A stretch of DNA of 64,000 nt from contig NC_063012.1 of the NCBI RefSeq assembly GCF_020509005.1, forward strand, positions 7,316,001 through 7,380,000. The letters are read 5' to 3'. Shown one piece after another: positions 30,999 through 41,408 of this stretch. A program made the translations under genes and the position numbers. This DNA comes from Fulvia fulva (taxonomy: Eukaryota; Ascomycota; Dothideomycetes; Mycosphaerellales; Mycosphaerellaceae). Below the pieces are notes generated by a model. That model was not told the origin of the DNA, searched no databases, and was given only the letters and a program-made list of their open reading frames with translations. The first letter of the stretch is position 1. Every line of letters starts with the position of its first letter.

Positions 30999-32110
30999 TC
31001 CACTCCTTACGACATCAACTGACGCTACTCTGGCATGCCTGCTGTCATGCATCGAGAGCTGGCTTCTCCCTACATTGCTTCCTTCCGAAACGAGCAGCTT
31101 TCCGTCTAGCACTATTGCTCGCACAATACATACACCCGGCGAGGTGATGACCATCACACGCACAGGTTGGTGCTCAGCGAGGCAGGGAAGGATATGGCGT
31201 TTTGCGGCGCAAGCAGCAAGATAACCATGGTCATAGCTTCGCTTTGTAGACACCTGCAATGAATATGCAAACAATACTGTACTTTGTCTCGGCCACCTTG
31301 TCTGTCGTGCTTCCTTCTGTTTCGTGGAGTCAATGTCCGAACGCCTTCGTGAGGGCGGCATCACTGTCTACTGTTGTCCACTTTGACCGCCCAACGCGGA
31401 CTTTGGATGCCGGGATTGACGTTGCGAATGTTGGAAAGTGGTGAACACACATTGCTCGGTATCTCCCTGTTCAGATATGTCACCACCACGATTCGACCGA
31501 GGTCGAGAACAATATTATAATGACACCCGAAGACATAGATTTGCGGTAGGCTCTAAAGAGCAAGTCTCTAAGCCATGTTGTCGGCGTCCCACAAGTTTCC
31601 CTGGCACACTACCTCAACACTAGTTGACTAAGAATTGTCGCCTGGAGCATTACACTTCACGACACGCGTCGCTTCATGGTCCTCCTCGTCAACTCTTTGA
31701 AGTTCCGCTAACCATAGCGGATCGATTGAGATCTCACAGGCATGGATCGTGAGTGTCAGGAGGCGATACAAGCACACACATGCATGTGCACAGCAATCGC
31801 GGCCAAGATGTGAGGTGATCATCCCAAAATGTTCCTTCTTCGAGCAAGTCGCAACACTTGCGCTTCCAGTCTTGCCAGAGCATGGTAGCCATGACAGCAT
31901 CCCGCATGTAAGCTTAACTCGACTGCCGGTCTAGAATGGCAAGTACGAGGCACATGCGTGGAAGGGGTTCTCCTCGTATGCCTGTGTTTACCGCCTACTT
32001 ACAGGATAACTCGACCTGACCACAACTCCGACTGACCTCCAGCACCACCCTCACTCAATACCACACCACCAGAACCACAGACACCAGAAACCCCCTCAAT
32101 CACCGCGACC
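30999..32110. other. Intergenic, 1.1 kb, with one weak small ORF
   Basis: Apart from the 61-codon frame at 31259-31444, listed separately, nothing is supportable here. The minus-strand frame 30852-31364 is a shadow of the EVE tail plus flank. Confidence 0.35.
31259..31444 (+). CDS. Weak small ORF with signal-peptide-like N-terminus
   Basis: The 61-aa frame begins MNMQTILYFVSATLSVVLPS, which reads like a secretion signal with a possible cleavage after SVSWS. The remaining 35 residues contain one Cys and no recognised motif. There is no intron or homology support, so it may be chance. Confidence 0.2.
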   Translation: MNMQTILYFVSATLSVVLPSVSWSQCPNAFVRAASLSTVVHFDRPTRTLDAGIDVANVGKW

Positions 32111-32609
32111 ATGTCCACAAACAAAGAAGAGCGCGATCTCAAGGTACTCCTTTCTTTCACACTCGTCACTCGACCCCCACTCACTGGGTTCTAGCGCGCC
32201 GACGACTACCTCAACCGCACCAACGAACCGGAGCCCGGCCAGGTGACCGGCCCAGGTGCCCACTTCAACGATACATTCGATCCTGCTCTGAGGAAGAATG
32301 CCCCAGCTGCTGCGTCTGGGGCCGGTGCGCAGAAGAGTGCGCAGGAGAAGTTGGCGAATACGGTGAGTTTGTGATCATAAGAATTGGGGGAGAGGCGAGA
32401 TGCTATGGAAGCCGAGAGGAATGGAATGGAACGGAGGGGAAGCGAGGGAAGGAAGGGATATGGCGGATATGAAGAGAAAATGGGAAGAAGGATCGAGACA
32501 TGAGCTAATGTGAGGATCCTAGGACTCGACAATGACGACGGCACAGTTACAGGCTGCGGCGAAGGAGGGAGATCCGAATGGATTGTTGGGCAGGAAGGTC
32601 AACCACTAG
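32111..32609 (+). CDS. Small conserved-looking hydrophilic protein (95 aa, three exons)
   Basis: Exons are 32111-32143, 32195-32362 and 32523-32609, all joined in phase 0 with GT/AG introns; the second intron is 160 nt. The peptide starts MSTNKEERDLKRADDYLNR, has EPGQVTGPGAHFNDTFDPAL in the middle, an Ala/Gly linker, and ends LLGRKVNH. It is hydrophilic, has no signal peptide and no Cys, and resembles small fungal stress- or disorder-type proteins. I recognise no named family. Three exons falling cleanly in frame make it a good gene despite its size. Confidence 0.65.
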
Positions 32610-33610
32610 AGCATCAAGAAGCGGAGCAAGGCACGGACGGCAGAAGTGGAGGTATGAGATATGGATGAATAGCATCCGATATGAGCTGAAGCATTGGAGA
32701 CGACGAGAGGTGAGTGAGAAGAGCACCCGAGGCATATACACCAGAGAATAAATGAACATGAACGAAAGAATACACGGTTAGCACTACTTCTGCACTGACT
32801 ATATTGTATGGCACACCCTTGCCGACTTACGACCTCACCCCACCGCAGGAGATGTGCTCATAGACAGCAAAAGTATCTTCAACGGTAAAACAATGATCAT
32901 TGTGTCAAAGGTATCCGCGATGTAACTCGAGAGGATGAAGCGAGACGTCCCAGGCTTCTTGGAACGGTCGAGCATCTGCGACTTGACGGCTTCACTACCA
33001 AGACGCACCTTACCATTGAGACAATGCTGACTGCCTTGGAGCTAGGCATCTGGCCGTGAGACGATGATTATTGACAAATAAGAGATTTTGCGACTCTTCA
33101 TTTCAGTTCGATTCGGTTGGGTTCGGTTCGGTTCAGTATCAATATGATATTTATACACTATTTGCCTTGGCATTTCACCATTCCTCTTTCTCCCCCATAC
33201 TACCCCTATCTTCCCTCCTCAAAAGAAACCCAGGTAGCTCCCCTCTCGTCTTGACGCCTCAAAAGCGCCACGCATTGCAATATAAACAAAAGCCTAAAAA
33301 GAAAACAAGTCCCATGTGCAGCGCTGAACGCTATCAAATTCAGGTTCAAAATCCTCTGCCGACCAATACGTCGTGCCCGGGATGCTCTCTTCTCTTCTCT
33401 CCATGTCTCAGCGCACTCGTGTGTGGGGTATAATACAGGTAATAACACGTTGCTCTCGATGATGTCCAGTAGCAGTAAAGTAAGTCGAAGGCCAAGGTCC
33501 AGCCGAAATTATGCACAAAAGGAAAAGGTAATGTGTGTGTGTGTGTGTGTGTGTCGCGAGTCGGGTGTGGTGTCTGTCGAATGTGGAAAAGGTCTGCAAC
33601 AGAAGGATGA
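32610..33610. other. Intergenic, 1.0 kb, containing a GT microsatellite
   Basis: Convergent 3' flanks of the 95-aa gene and the TeaR-like gene. A (GT)n run of about 20 bp lies at 33534-33553, and a ggttcggttcagttcg-type imperfect repeat lies near 33110-33140. No gene is supported. Confidence 0.45.
33534..33553. repeat. (GT)n microsatellite
   Basis: About ten uninterrupted gt units directly downstream of the TeaR-like gene, presumably in or beyond its 3' UTR. Confidence 0.9.
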
Positions 33611-35353
33611 CTACATCACCACGCAGCAGCAAGCCTTCTTGGCCTTGGCTTCTTCCTTCTCATCGAGATCAGGTACTCGTGGTGTCGTGTTGTGGGCCGT
33701 GGTCGGTGGCTGTGCGGGTGAGATAGGCGATGCTGTATTCGAGCGGTGTATGTGCGGTGATGAGGGTGGAATCGTGGGCGTGATCTTGTAGCCGCCACTC
33801 GTACCTGGCCTGACGCTGCCGTTTTCACTGCGGGAGTCAGACTTCGTGGGACTGAGTGGCCAAGGTCCTCCATTCGCAGAACCATTAGGCGACATTCGAT
33901 TCTTTTCAGGCGACGGACTTCGCGGGATAGGTGGTAGTAATGAGTGTGTGTCCAGGATAGGCACCTTCGGTCGTGGAGGCTCTTCATCGTTCAACAGGTT
34001 GAAGTCGCGGTCGTAGATAGTGCCAGATTTCCCCTCCTTCTCCCACTGCTCCTGCATCATCCGCTTGGCATGAGTTGGCAGCATTTGCTCGTCCGGCGGC
34101 AGTCGCGGGTCTGGCTTGTACATGCTCGCAATCCAAGGTGCCTCTCCTTCCGGCGGAGAGTGTCGGCCAGTAGATGGCCGTGATTTATGTCCTCGTCCTG
34201 AGCTGGAGCCAGGTCGCTGAGTCGTTGCACCAGAGACTGCCCGCTTGTTCTGGTGCGAAGAGCCAGGTCTATTCGTAGCGGTCGGGAGCGAAGTCTTCCT
34301 TGAGCCAGGCGTTGCTTTCGTAGGGACGCGACTCTTTGGAGGACTGTACTCGTCGTTCGACGAGTTCTTGTTTGAAGAGCTCCCAGGTGGTGTCGTCTTG
34401 GACTTTTCAGACTTCTCCGGGTCAGAATCCAGCAAGATTGCACTGCTCACGCTAGGACTGCGAATCTTGCGGGCATTGCGCATCTCATCAAAGCTGCTGC
34501 CCCAATTCTGGCTGCCTGCGCGGCTTCGAGGGAGAGGTGAATCTCGGTCTGCAATGTCCTTTGGCACAGGGACTGGTGTCACGCGTGATACAGGTATGCG
34601 GGACGTGCTTGGGCGAGCCATCTGTCCCTTGTATGCCTGTCGCTCCCGAGCGACGTCTTCTGGGTTGCGGAAGTCGGCGTCTCTGTATGGATTGTAGTCA
34701 GCATCCGCAGCAGGATGATGCTCATGCCGCATAGGCTCTGGCTCTGGCTCTGGCGCTTCATTTGGTGCCGAGGGTACGGTCGAAACGCGCTTGCGAGGAG
34801 ATTCATCACCGTAGGCAGGGTACGCATTGGCATAATCCACATCGTTGCTGATGTCATTCTGGCGGGTCTGGCTCGTGCGACTTCGCGGTCGATGCGCGCT
34901 GGAGCGACTGAGCGAACGCCCGTTCCTGGCATCGTTGGGACCAGCGCTCTCTGAGCGGCGAGAGCGTCGAACGGATATGCCCGCATCTGCCATCTCCTGG
35001 ATCTCTATCTGCGCCAGCTTGTCCCTGTGTATCCATGCCGAGTCGTCCACGCCTGGCACCTGCCCTTTCTTGTTCTCGTCGTGCTGCTGCCGCATCTCTC
35101 GGAGCTGGTTGCGTGAACGTTTCCGTCCCGCGGTGGTGTTGTTCTGTCGCATCGACGTCCTCCGCTGCTTGGTCGTCTCCGAGTCGGACATCAGGTCCCA
35201 AGCGCTGGGACGTTTGTCCAACTGCTGCAGCTTCTTGCCCTCGTGCTCTGGATTGCCCATCGTGTCCCGTCGGTGCGGCAGATGCCTGATATTGCCATCC
35301 ATCTCGTCCAAGGGTACGGCATAGCTCCATGCCCCGCCATTCGTGGCTGCCAT
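33611..35353 (-). CDS. teaR: TeaR-like cell-end marker receptor with C-terminal CaaX box
   Basis: Single exon, 580 aa from the ATG at 35353 (MAATNGGAWSYAVPLDEM). The upstream open frame to 35773 lacks composition support and is probably leader. The protein is long, disordered, Ser/Pro/Arg-rich, with a conserved-looking block near residue 440 (APWIASMYKPDPRLPPDEQM and RMMQEQWEKEGKSGTIYDRD). It ends CCCVVM followed at once by TAG. CVVM is a CaaX prenylation box and the adjacent cysteines could be palmitoylated, so plasma-membrane attachment is expected. This layout matches the fungal TeaA receptor TeaR (related to S. pombe Mod5), which anchors the microtubule-delivered polarity marker at hyphal tips. 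The name rests on remembered motif and architecture similarity. The position of the CaaX box also proves that TAG terminates translation here. Confidence 0.65.
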   Translation of the reverse strand: MAATNGGAWSYAVPLDEMDGNIRHLPHRRDTMGNPEHEGKKLQQLDKRPSAWDLMSDSETTKQRRTSMRQNNTTAGRKRSRNQLREMRQQHDENKKGQVPGVDDSAWIHRDKLAQIEIQEMADAGISVRRSRRSESAGPNDARNGRSLSRSSAHRPRSRTSQTRQNDISNDVDYANAYPAYGDESPRKRVSTVPSAPNEAPEPEPEPMRHEHHPAADADYNPYRDADFRNPEDVARERQAYKGQMARPSTSRIPVSRVTPVPVPKDIADRDSPLPRSRAGSQNWGSSFDEMRNARKIRSPSVSSAILLDSDPEKSEKSKTTPPGSSSNKNSSNDEYSPPKSRVPTKATPGSRKTSLPTATNRPGSSHQNKRAVSGATTQRPGSSSGRGHKSRPSTGRHSPPEGEAPWIASMYKPDPRLPPDEQMLPTHAKRMMQEQWEKEGKSGTIYDRDFNLLNDEEPPRPKVPILDTHSLLPPIPRSPSPEKNRMSPNGSANGGPWPLSPTKSDSRSENGSVRPGTSGGYKITPTIPPSSPHIHRSNTASPISPAQPPTTAHNTTPRVPDLDEKEEAKAKKACCCVVM

Positions 35354-36641
35354 GCTCGTGCAACGATACGCTCGTGTTTGCTTCGGGAGGTTGTTTGCGT
35401 AATCCCCCGTTTCACGTGCTAGGCATTGATCGCAGGTTCGTGGCCGTGTGTGTTGCGGGTGGTAAAGCACTTCCGATGACCAACAATGGCGAAACGACTG
35501 CAGCGGAGTCTCGCAATGGTGCTGCCGTCCAATCATGCAGGGAACTCCAGGCTGTCGGCGAAGGGGCGCATGCACATGCAGCGTGGCAGCCAACACTGAC
35601 GTACGTCCGTACCGTCTCCAATGCCCCGTCCAGATCTGTCTGGAAGCTCTACCAAGCTGCGATCGCGCTCCAAGATACAACTGGAAGTCTCGTATGCCAA
35701 CGCGTCGAAGAAGGACGGTTGTGCGTGGCCGAGCGTGTGGCTCCCGACCAACACTCCTGTTCGAGTCCAACAAGTGAACAAGTCCAAAAGACTAATAGAT
35801 CAAACTGAATTGCTAGGATTGCACACAGCCAATGGGCAGGCATGGACGATCGGCATTGACTTTAGCGTGCTTCTAGAAGGGGGTGATGAACTGCTGAACA
35901 TCTTCTCGACTCTCCTTTTCACCCTCTCGACACGCTATTGATATGTTGATATACGGTCTTGAGAGTCCTGCCTGCATTCAATAGAATTGGTCGACTACTT
36001 CATCTCACAAATCACCACACTTGGACGGCTGCAGCACATTCGTCCACATGACGGAAACGCCTCAAACAGCACACTCCCACCGTTCAGCGCATGCTCAAAC
36101 ACCCCCACTGCCGTCGAGATTGTGCTCATGGTCTTGATGCCACAGAGGCTCATCTGGACTTCAACAACCGCCAGGTCAGACAATCCACGGAAGATTTTCA
36201 TCGTCATCGATACACTCGTTGCCGGACACGTAAAGCCACATTCGCACAGCAACGTCCGCATCCAGTTCTTGCTACTAGGACGTTGAGCACCCGACCGTTC
36301 CGCTGCAACGGTCTCGGCGTTCTGGGCATTGGCCTTCGTATCGCTTCCGAAGCGATGGCATACAATCCCACCACACACTTCATGGCCATGAGAACAGCAT
36401 CGTTGCGGAACATGGGCTGTCTCAAAGCGTTCATTCTCGTGGATATCATCTATGTCAATTCCGGGCTCCAGCCAGTACTCCATCTCCCGAAAGCAACACC
36501 ATTACGTCCTTTTCTATCTTGTCCCCGTTGCCCCTCAACGCATCGCTAACCTCATCGAAGGTATAAACGAGAAGCTTCAGTTGGCGGTAAAGCTATGTCC
36601 GGGGGCCTCATTCCCCAGCATCTGCATCTCGAGCTGACAAC
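35354..36641. other. Intergenic, 1.3 kb, with one uncertain minus-strand ORF
   Basis: Upstream region of the TeaR-like gene and 3' flank of the bHLH gene. The only frame of note is 35995-36483 (minus); plus-strand frames over it are also open, so neither is convincing. Confidence 0.35.
35995..36483 (-). CDS. Uncertain Cys-containing ORF, 162 codons
   Basis: The frame encodes about 160 residues including NWMRTLLCECGFTCPATS and a moderately hydrophobic C-terminal half (SLCGIKTMSTISTAVGVFEH). It has ten or so Cys but no regular spacing and no recognised domain. It could be a terminal exon of an unrecognised gene or chance. There is no splice support. Confidence 0.2.
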   Translation of the reverse strand: MEYWLEPGIDIDDIHENERFETAHVPQRCCSHGHEVCGGIVCHRFGSDTKANAQNAETVAAERSGAQRPSSKNWMRTLLCECGFTCPATSVSMTMKIFRGLSDLAVVEVQMSLCGIKTMSTISTAVGVFEHALNGGSVLFEAFPSCGRMCCSRPSVVICEMK

Positions 36642-37662
36642 TTAGCTCGGCGTTGGTAGCCCCGGACCACCCATCGCATGGGCATTCAGCTGCATGGCAT
36701 TCAGATACTGCAAGATTGAGCAGTCATCGCAACCCACCAGCTTCTTCAAGCTACTGACCTGCTCTTGCAGCGCCGTATTGGCCGCCAGTAATCTCGCCCT
36801 TTCATTCTCCATATCTCGGATGTAGCTCGCCGCAGTAGATATGATGACCGCTTTGGAAGGCATCCGTGGACCTGAAGGATCCTCAAGCGCGTCGAGACAA
36901 GGCTGGGCATCTCGCAAGGATGGAAGTGTCAAGCGTAATGCTTCGATCTGGTTGTTAAGATTGTCGCGGTAGCGACGCTCTACAAGGTTGTGAGGGACTC
37001 TGCCACGGGGCACGTTTACGCGGGCGTCTCTGGACATGCATGAATGCTGGAAACGGCCGGAGATCTCTGGATCTGCCTCCTCTGGCTCTGTCACCTGGCG
37101 CTTCATCTTGGCTGGCGGTGGCTCCAAGTCCGATGCGGGCGCACTTCTTTGGCGTGGGTTGTGTGGCATTGGTCTCGACGGCATGTGTTCTGGAGGAGTT
37201 GGGGGCTGCTCCACCTTCGGCCATTGTCTATGCTTGGGGCACAGCTCCAGGTTCCAGCAATCTTCAGCTGTCCCCGTACATGGAAATGCGGCTTTGGCAT
37301 CCTCAGATAATGGGTCTAAAGGTCTGAATGGCGAGATGGGTGTGGGGGGCAGATTATGGCGAAAGGAGCTCTGGGTAGGAATCGACCACTCGGATGCAGA
37401 GTGCAGTGGAATCACAGGTCTTTCATGATGTGTTTGCGCCGCCCCTAAGGCTGCTGTTAGTGGTAGACTCGATATCGAACAGATCGTCCAGGAGATCTTG
37501 GGATGGCGCACAAACAGTTTGATGATGTGATTGTGCATTTGCGCCGGGACGACGATGTTCATGAACAGTACGAGCAGCGCTCAATCCATTGTTGAGCATG
37601 AGACTGTCAGGCGAGACAAACAGGGATCCGCCTTGGTGGTGGGTGCCTTCCACCTGTGACAT
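36642..37662 (-). CDS. bHLH transcription factor with SREBP-type basic region
   Basis: Exon 1 is 37662-37512 (MSQVEGTHHQGGSLFVSPDS), the intron 37511-37445 (gtgcgc, branch cactaac, acceptor ccttag), and exon 2 is 37444-36642. This gives 317 aa and removes the frame change between the two open frames. The middle is Pro-rich and contains PPTPPEHMPSRPMP and a Lys/Arg cluster. The bHLH domain reads VPHNLVERRYRDNLNNQIEA with the diagnostic Tyr of SREBP-like factors (HNxxERRYR), a loop containing CLDALEDPSGPRMPSKAVII, and a second helix STAASYIRDMENERARLL that runs into a short leucine-zipper-like stretch. No transmembrane helices follow, unlike SREBPs proper. It is a nuclear regulator of E-box/SRE sites by family; target pathway unknown. 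Confidence 0.8.
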
Positions 37663-39200
37663 CGTTAGTGGTATGCCTAGTGTGAGGCTGGTGTGTTAAG
37701 GTCTTGTTGATGTGGTGAGGATCATGAGGAGAAAGGTGAGCTCGACGTCAGCAGGCAACCGGAGGCATAAAACAACCCAAAGGCGCAAAATTGTGACAAC
37801 ACCATCGAAGATCACTTCTTGTGTCACTCGTGGTCATCGACACGCACTCTGCTGAGCAACCTCTCATAACGCAAAGATGCGTCCTGGGCCCGCGGCAGAG
37901 TTCAGCTACGGAACGATATGGGACGCCAGGTTTCGATCCTGTTCCCAGACCGTGCATGGACAGGGCTTCTGAAGGAGGGACTTAGCACAACAGGGCGCCT
38001 GGGGATCACGTGGAGCCAGGGAGCTGCACACTCACGGTCTAGATTACATTTGTACTGTAGAGCTTTTCGTTTCGGAGACCAGGCTCCGTAAAGCGGATCA
38101 GGGCAAACAGTTGCAATCGGAGGATGTTGTTCACACCCGATCTGTGAGTGATCTTTAAGGCGGCCGGGCCGGACGTAGACCCGCACTCTGCACGCCGGTG
38201 AGGTCTTCGATACAGTAGAACAGCTTGCAGATGCTGCTCGAAGCTCTGAGCTCATCGCTGCCTTCAGTAGTGTCTCCAGCAGGAGGCGACTCCGTTGTGC
38301 AACGAGCTCATGGCACGAGGTGTCTCTGGTTTGAGCATTGTTCAACGATGATTCGCTATCGAAGGTTAGCACAACCCATGTGTAGGACCGAAGAACCTGG
38401 CTCTGCCGAAGAACTGACGATGATGCTCGCTCTTCGTTCCGTCGCGCGGCGGTGGGGATGCTCTTCCGTGCGGTCGGTAGAATACAGGTAGTCTCCTAGA
38501 AGAACGCCCATAGGCGGAGCGGACAGCATCTGCCATCAGCGATCGTGAGGAGGTGAAGCGAGGCTAAGAGTTGTGTCCAGAGATAGCTTGAAAGTGACGA
38601 AGTTGAGCCTCACGTCGATCATACGAGGCGGTGCTGCTCGAAGCTGCTGTTGCTGGTCGATGTGGAGGATGCCGTTACCATAATGGCAGGCGCACACCGC
38701 TGCTAGAGATGCTTCCACGAGTTCCCTGAAGGCGATGTCCGCGCCATGGCTGGGGTTGCGGAGTGAGTACCTTGGTCAATCAGTAGTTCTATGGATGCGC
38801 AGCATTTGCTGATGGCACGGCACCGCATGCCAACGCGGACCGTCTGGGTTGCGACATGTTCCCGATGAGCTCCTTCACATACATCATCATGTCCTTGTAT
38901 GCACACATGCGGAGCTCAATACATGCTGGTGATGGAACAGGTTTGGAACGCATTCGTGCGACCTCGGCGAGGCACTGAACACCACTGCGCGAACTTGCAG
39001 TCGTCTGTTGACGCCTCGATCGTCGTGCTGCCGATGCTGCCATGTCGAAGCAATACGAAGAGAGGGACGTCGTCTTCGACTTGGCCGCTCTGCCGAGGTG
39101 CCTGGTGTACGGATGACCGTTCTGGTGCCCCACGGGCGAGCCAGCTGCCAGCCACACCTTCCTTGGAAAGTCTACCTCATCTGGCAATCGTGCATCAACA
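37663..39200. other. 1.5-kb region with unassigned minus-strand open frames
   Basis: Minus-strand frames at 37902-38372, 38536-38780 and 38789-39187 look weakly coding. One segment reads ADIAFRELVEASLAAVCACH, and a neighbouring frame has SIELLIDQGTH, which recalls ankyrin repeats. The pieces are in different frames and cannot be joined by good introns. It may be a decayed ankyrin-type gene or chance; I do not call a gene. Confidence 0.3.
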
Positions 39201-40709
39201 ATGGACCAAGACTTCGTTATGATAGAGCATCACCACGACCGCAGCCCCCACCTGGATTCCATCTCACAATACGTTGATGCGTTGAACGATGGCCTGAGGA
39301 AAGTGTCCCTGGAGATACACGACCACCCTGAGCTGCAGTACAAGGAGTTCCACGCCCACGATGGGCTGACCAAGTATCTCGCCACACAGGCTGGCTGGAA
39401 GGTCACCAAGTCGGCGCACGACATCAGGACTGCCTTCGTTGCTGTGTACGACAGTGGTAGACCAGGGCCTACCGTCTCCTTCAACGCAGAGTACGACGCC
39501 CTCAAAGGCATCGGCCACGCCTGTGGCCACAATCTCAACGCGATAGCCTCTGTAGGAGGAGCGCTAGCAGCTGCAAAACTTGTTACGGAGGCTCGTCTGG
39601 GCGGCAAGGTAGTGTTATTTGGCACGCCTGCTGAGGAAGGCGGCGGTGGCAAGATCAAGCTGCTCGACGCGGGCGCTTACAAAGGTGTCGATGTGTCACT
39701 CATCTCGCATCCCGGAATCACTGCCAACGCAGCTCTGATGCGTACTGCAGCCTATGCCAGCTTCAAGGTCGAGTACTTCGGCAAGGAAGCTCATGCTGCC
39801 GCGGCGCCTTGGCAAGGCATCAACGCTTTAGACGCGCTCATCACTGCTTACAATGCCATCAGCGTACTTCGACAGCAGACCCAGCCAGGCGACATAATAC
39901 AAGGACATATCACCAATGGAGGTCTTCGACCAAACATCATCCACGCGTATAGCGCTGGCATGTTTGTTGTGCGCTCGAGAGATCGTAGTCGACTGGAAGC
40001 ATTGAAGAGCCGAGTGCTCAAATGTTTTGATGCGGGAGCAATAGCTACTGGAGCCACCGTGAAGGTCACACCCAAAAGTGCATACGACGATCACATGCCG
40101 AATCAAGCCCTAGGTAAGTACAGAAGCGTCCGAGCGCAGTAGAAGGCAATGCGTCTTGGGACTGCATTGCTCGGTTGGTGTGCTTGTCCCCTGCCGAAGG
40201 CTGCTGAGACAGTGCCACGTTCTCCCGGCAATAGCTGACTCTTTAGCCTCCTGCTACAGGAGTGCATCCAACAGCTTAGGTGGAGATATCCCACCTCCTG
40301 AGCTTGCCGGCTCCACGATGGCGAGCACAGACCAAGGAAATGTCAGCTACCATATGCCATCCATCAGCGTAAGTGAGGCCGTGAGATGATCATCGAGAAG
40401 TGCAGTCTAACGTTGCATCACAGCCCAACTTCTGGATACGCAGCGAAAGCGAGGATGGTCAGTAGCTCGGTGGCCCGCACACACCTGATTTCGAGAAAGC
40501 TGCAAGGACAGAGGAGTCTCACCAGAATGCGTTGAAGGTAGCGAAGGCACTCGCGGTATGTTCGTGGCGGTGTTCTTGCCGTGTACCATATCTCAGGCAA
40601 TCGCTAATACAGTCGCTATTAGGCGACGGGTGTGGACGTTCTGACACGACCAGAGCTGCTTATAGAAGCGCAGCGCGAATTCAACGAGATGAAGAAACGC
40701 CACGCATAG
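39201..40709 (+). pseudogene. M20-family metallopeptidase (PM20D2-like amidohydrolase) with a TAG in exon 3
   Basis: Exons are 39201-40113, 40247-40368, 40424-40555 and 40623-40709, every junction in phase (417 codons plus stop). The metal-binding motif HACGHN is at residues 106-111, the catalytic/metal Glu motif GTPAEEGGGG at 141-150, HPG at about 171, and the lid-domain signature KEAHAAAAPWQGINALDA near 195-212. The C-terminal metal region is GSTMASTDQGNVSY in exon 2. Family members hydrolyse amide bonds of dipeptides or acylated amino acids. In exon 3, PNFWIRSESEDGQ is followed by TAG at 40463-40465, then LGGPHTPDFEKAARTEESH continues in frame into exon 4. Homologues have Gln there, so CAG became TAG. 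The product would lose about 72 C-terminal residues, including the conserved GGPHTPDF block, and is probably inactive. Confidence 0.8.
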
Positions 40710-41408
40710 GGTGGCACGAGAAACGCTCGTATATACCGCACTGTGGGACGAAAACACCTTCTCCTTGCAGGATCTAACCTCGCGTGGTGTACGGAGATAC
40801 TTCCTGCCTGCTGTGCTACAACAACGCCGCGTGTATGGATGATTCGCGAAGAAATATCAACACTTCCCTGGGTTGATCCTCCAGATATGTGGATTTCTTT
40901 GCATTCTTGCTCACCAAGAGGGAGTCAATCTTGCCGATCACTATCCTGGGACCTCTTCTGCGAGAGAAGGTGAAGCGCGATGCCGAGTACCGATGTCTCT
41001 CATTACGAGACCAGCAGCATGTACTCATCGCTGGAAGTGTCCTGTCCCTAATCACAATCAGCGGACGGGGACCCGGTCATTGGTGCACGATCTCCCATTC
41101 CTCAATATCGCATTCCAACGATCAGAGCTCGTACTACCTGAGGTCACTTCTATAGTAACTAATCGCCGATGACGACTTGGCCACCACGTTGTTAGAGACC
41201 ACGGGTGTGGTGGATTTTACATTGCCAAGCTTGCAAAATGTAACGAGTTGTGTGGTATGTTGATCTTCACTAGACATAAGTTGGCTACTTTCCTGCTCCA
41301 GCTACTCGGAGCACGACAAATCACAGTTCCAGACTCACCTATCCTATTCGTCGCATTCATCGGCTCCTTTACCTGTAGCGACGATCAAGCTTCGACCACA
41401 AAGACATC
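40710..41408. other. Intergenic, 700 bp, no gene recognised
   Basis: Plus-strand frames at 40743-40973 and 40889-41155 are open but carry no recognisable motif. One contains LTKRESILPITILGPLLREK. They might be remnants; no claim is made. Confidence 0.3.

Noticed and set aside
30388..31224. 278-codon plus-strand Ser/Leu-rich frame
   Set aside because: Shifted reading of EVE exon 3 and its tail; the correct frame is fixed by the EVE domain and splice phase.
33611..35773. 720-codon version of the TeaR-like gene
   Set aside because: The first 140 codons lack an upstream Met context and match no family pattern; MAATNGGAWSYAV at 35353 is the better start.
37902..39187. An ankyrin-repeat gene
   Set aside because: Only isolated ankyrin-like phrases in different frames, with no workable introns; too weak to annotate.
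2580..40709. A reassigned genetic code with UAA/UAG read as glutamine
   Set aside because: Several genes end naturally at TAG or TAA, most tellingly the CaaX protein whose CVVM is followed at once by TAG. Frameshifts in the same gene set also point to decay.
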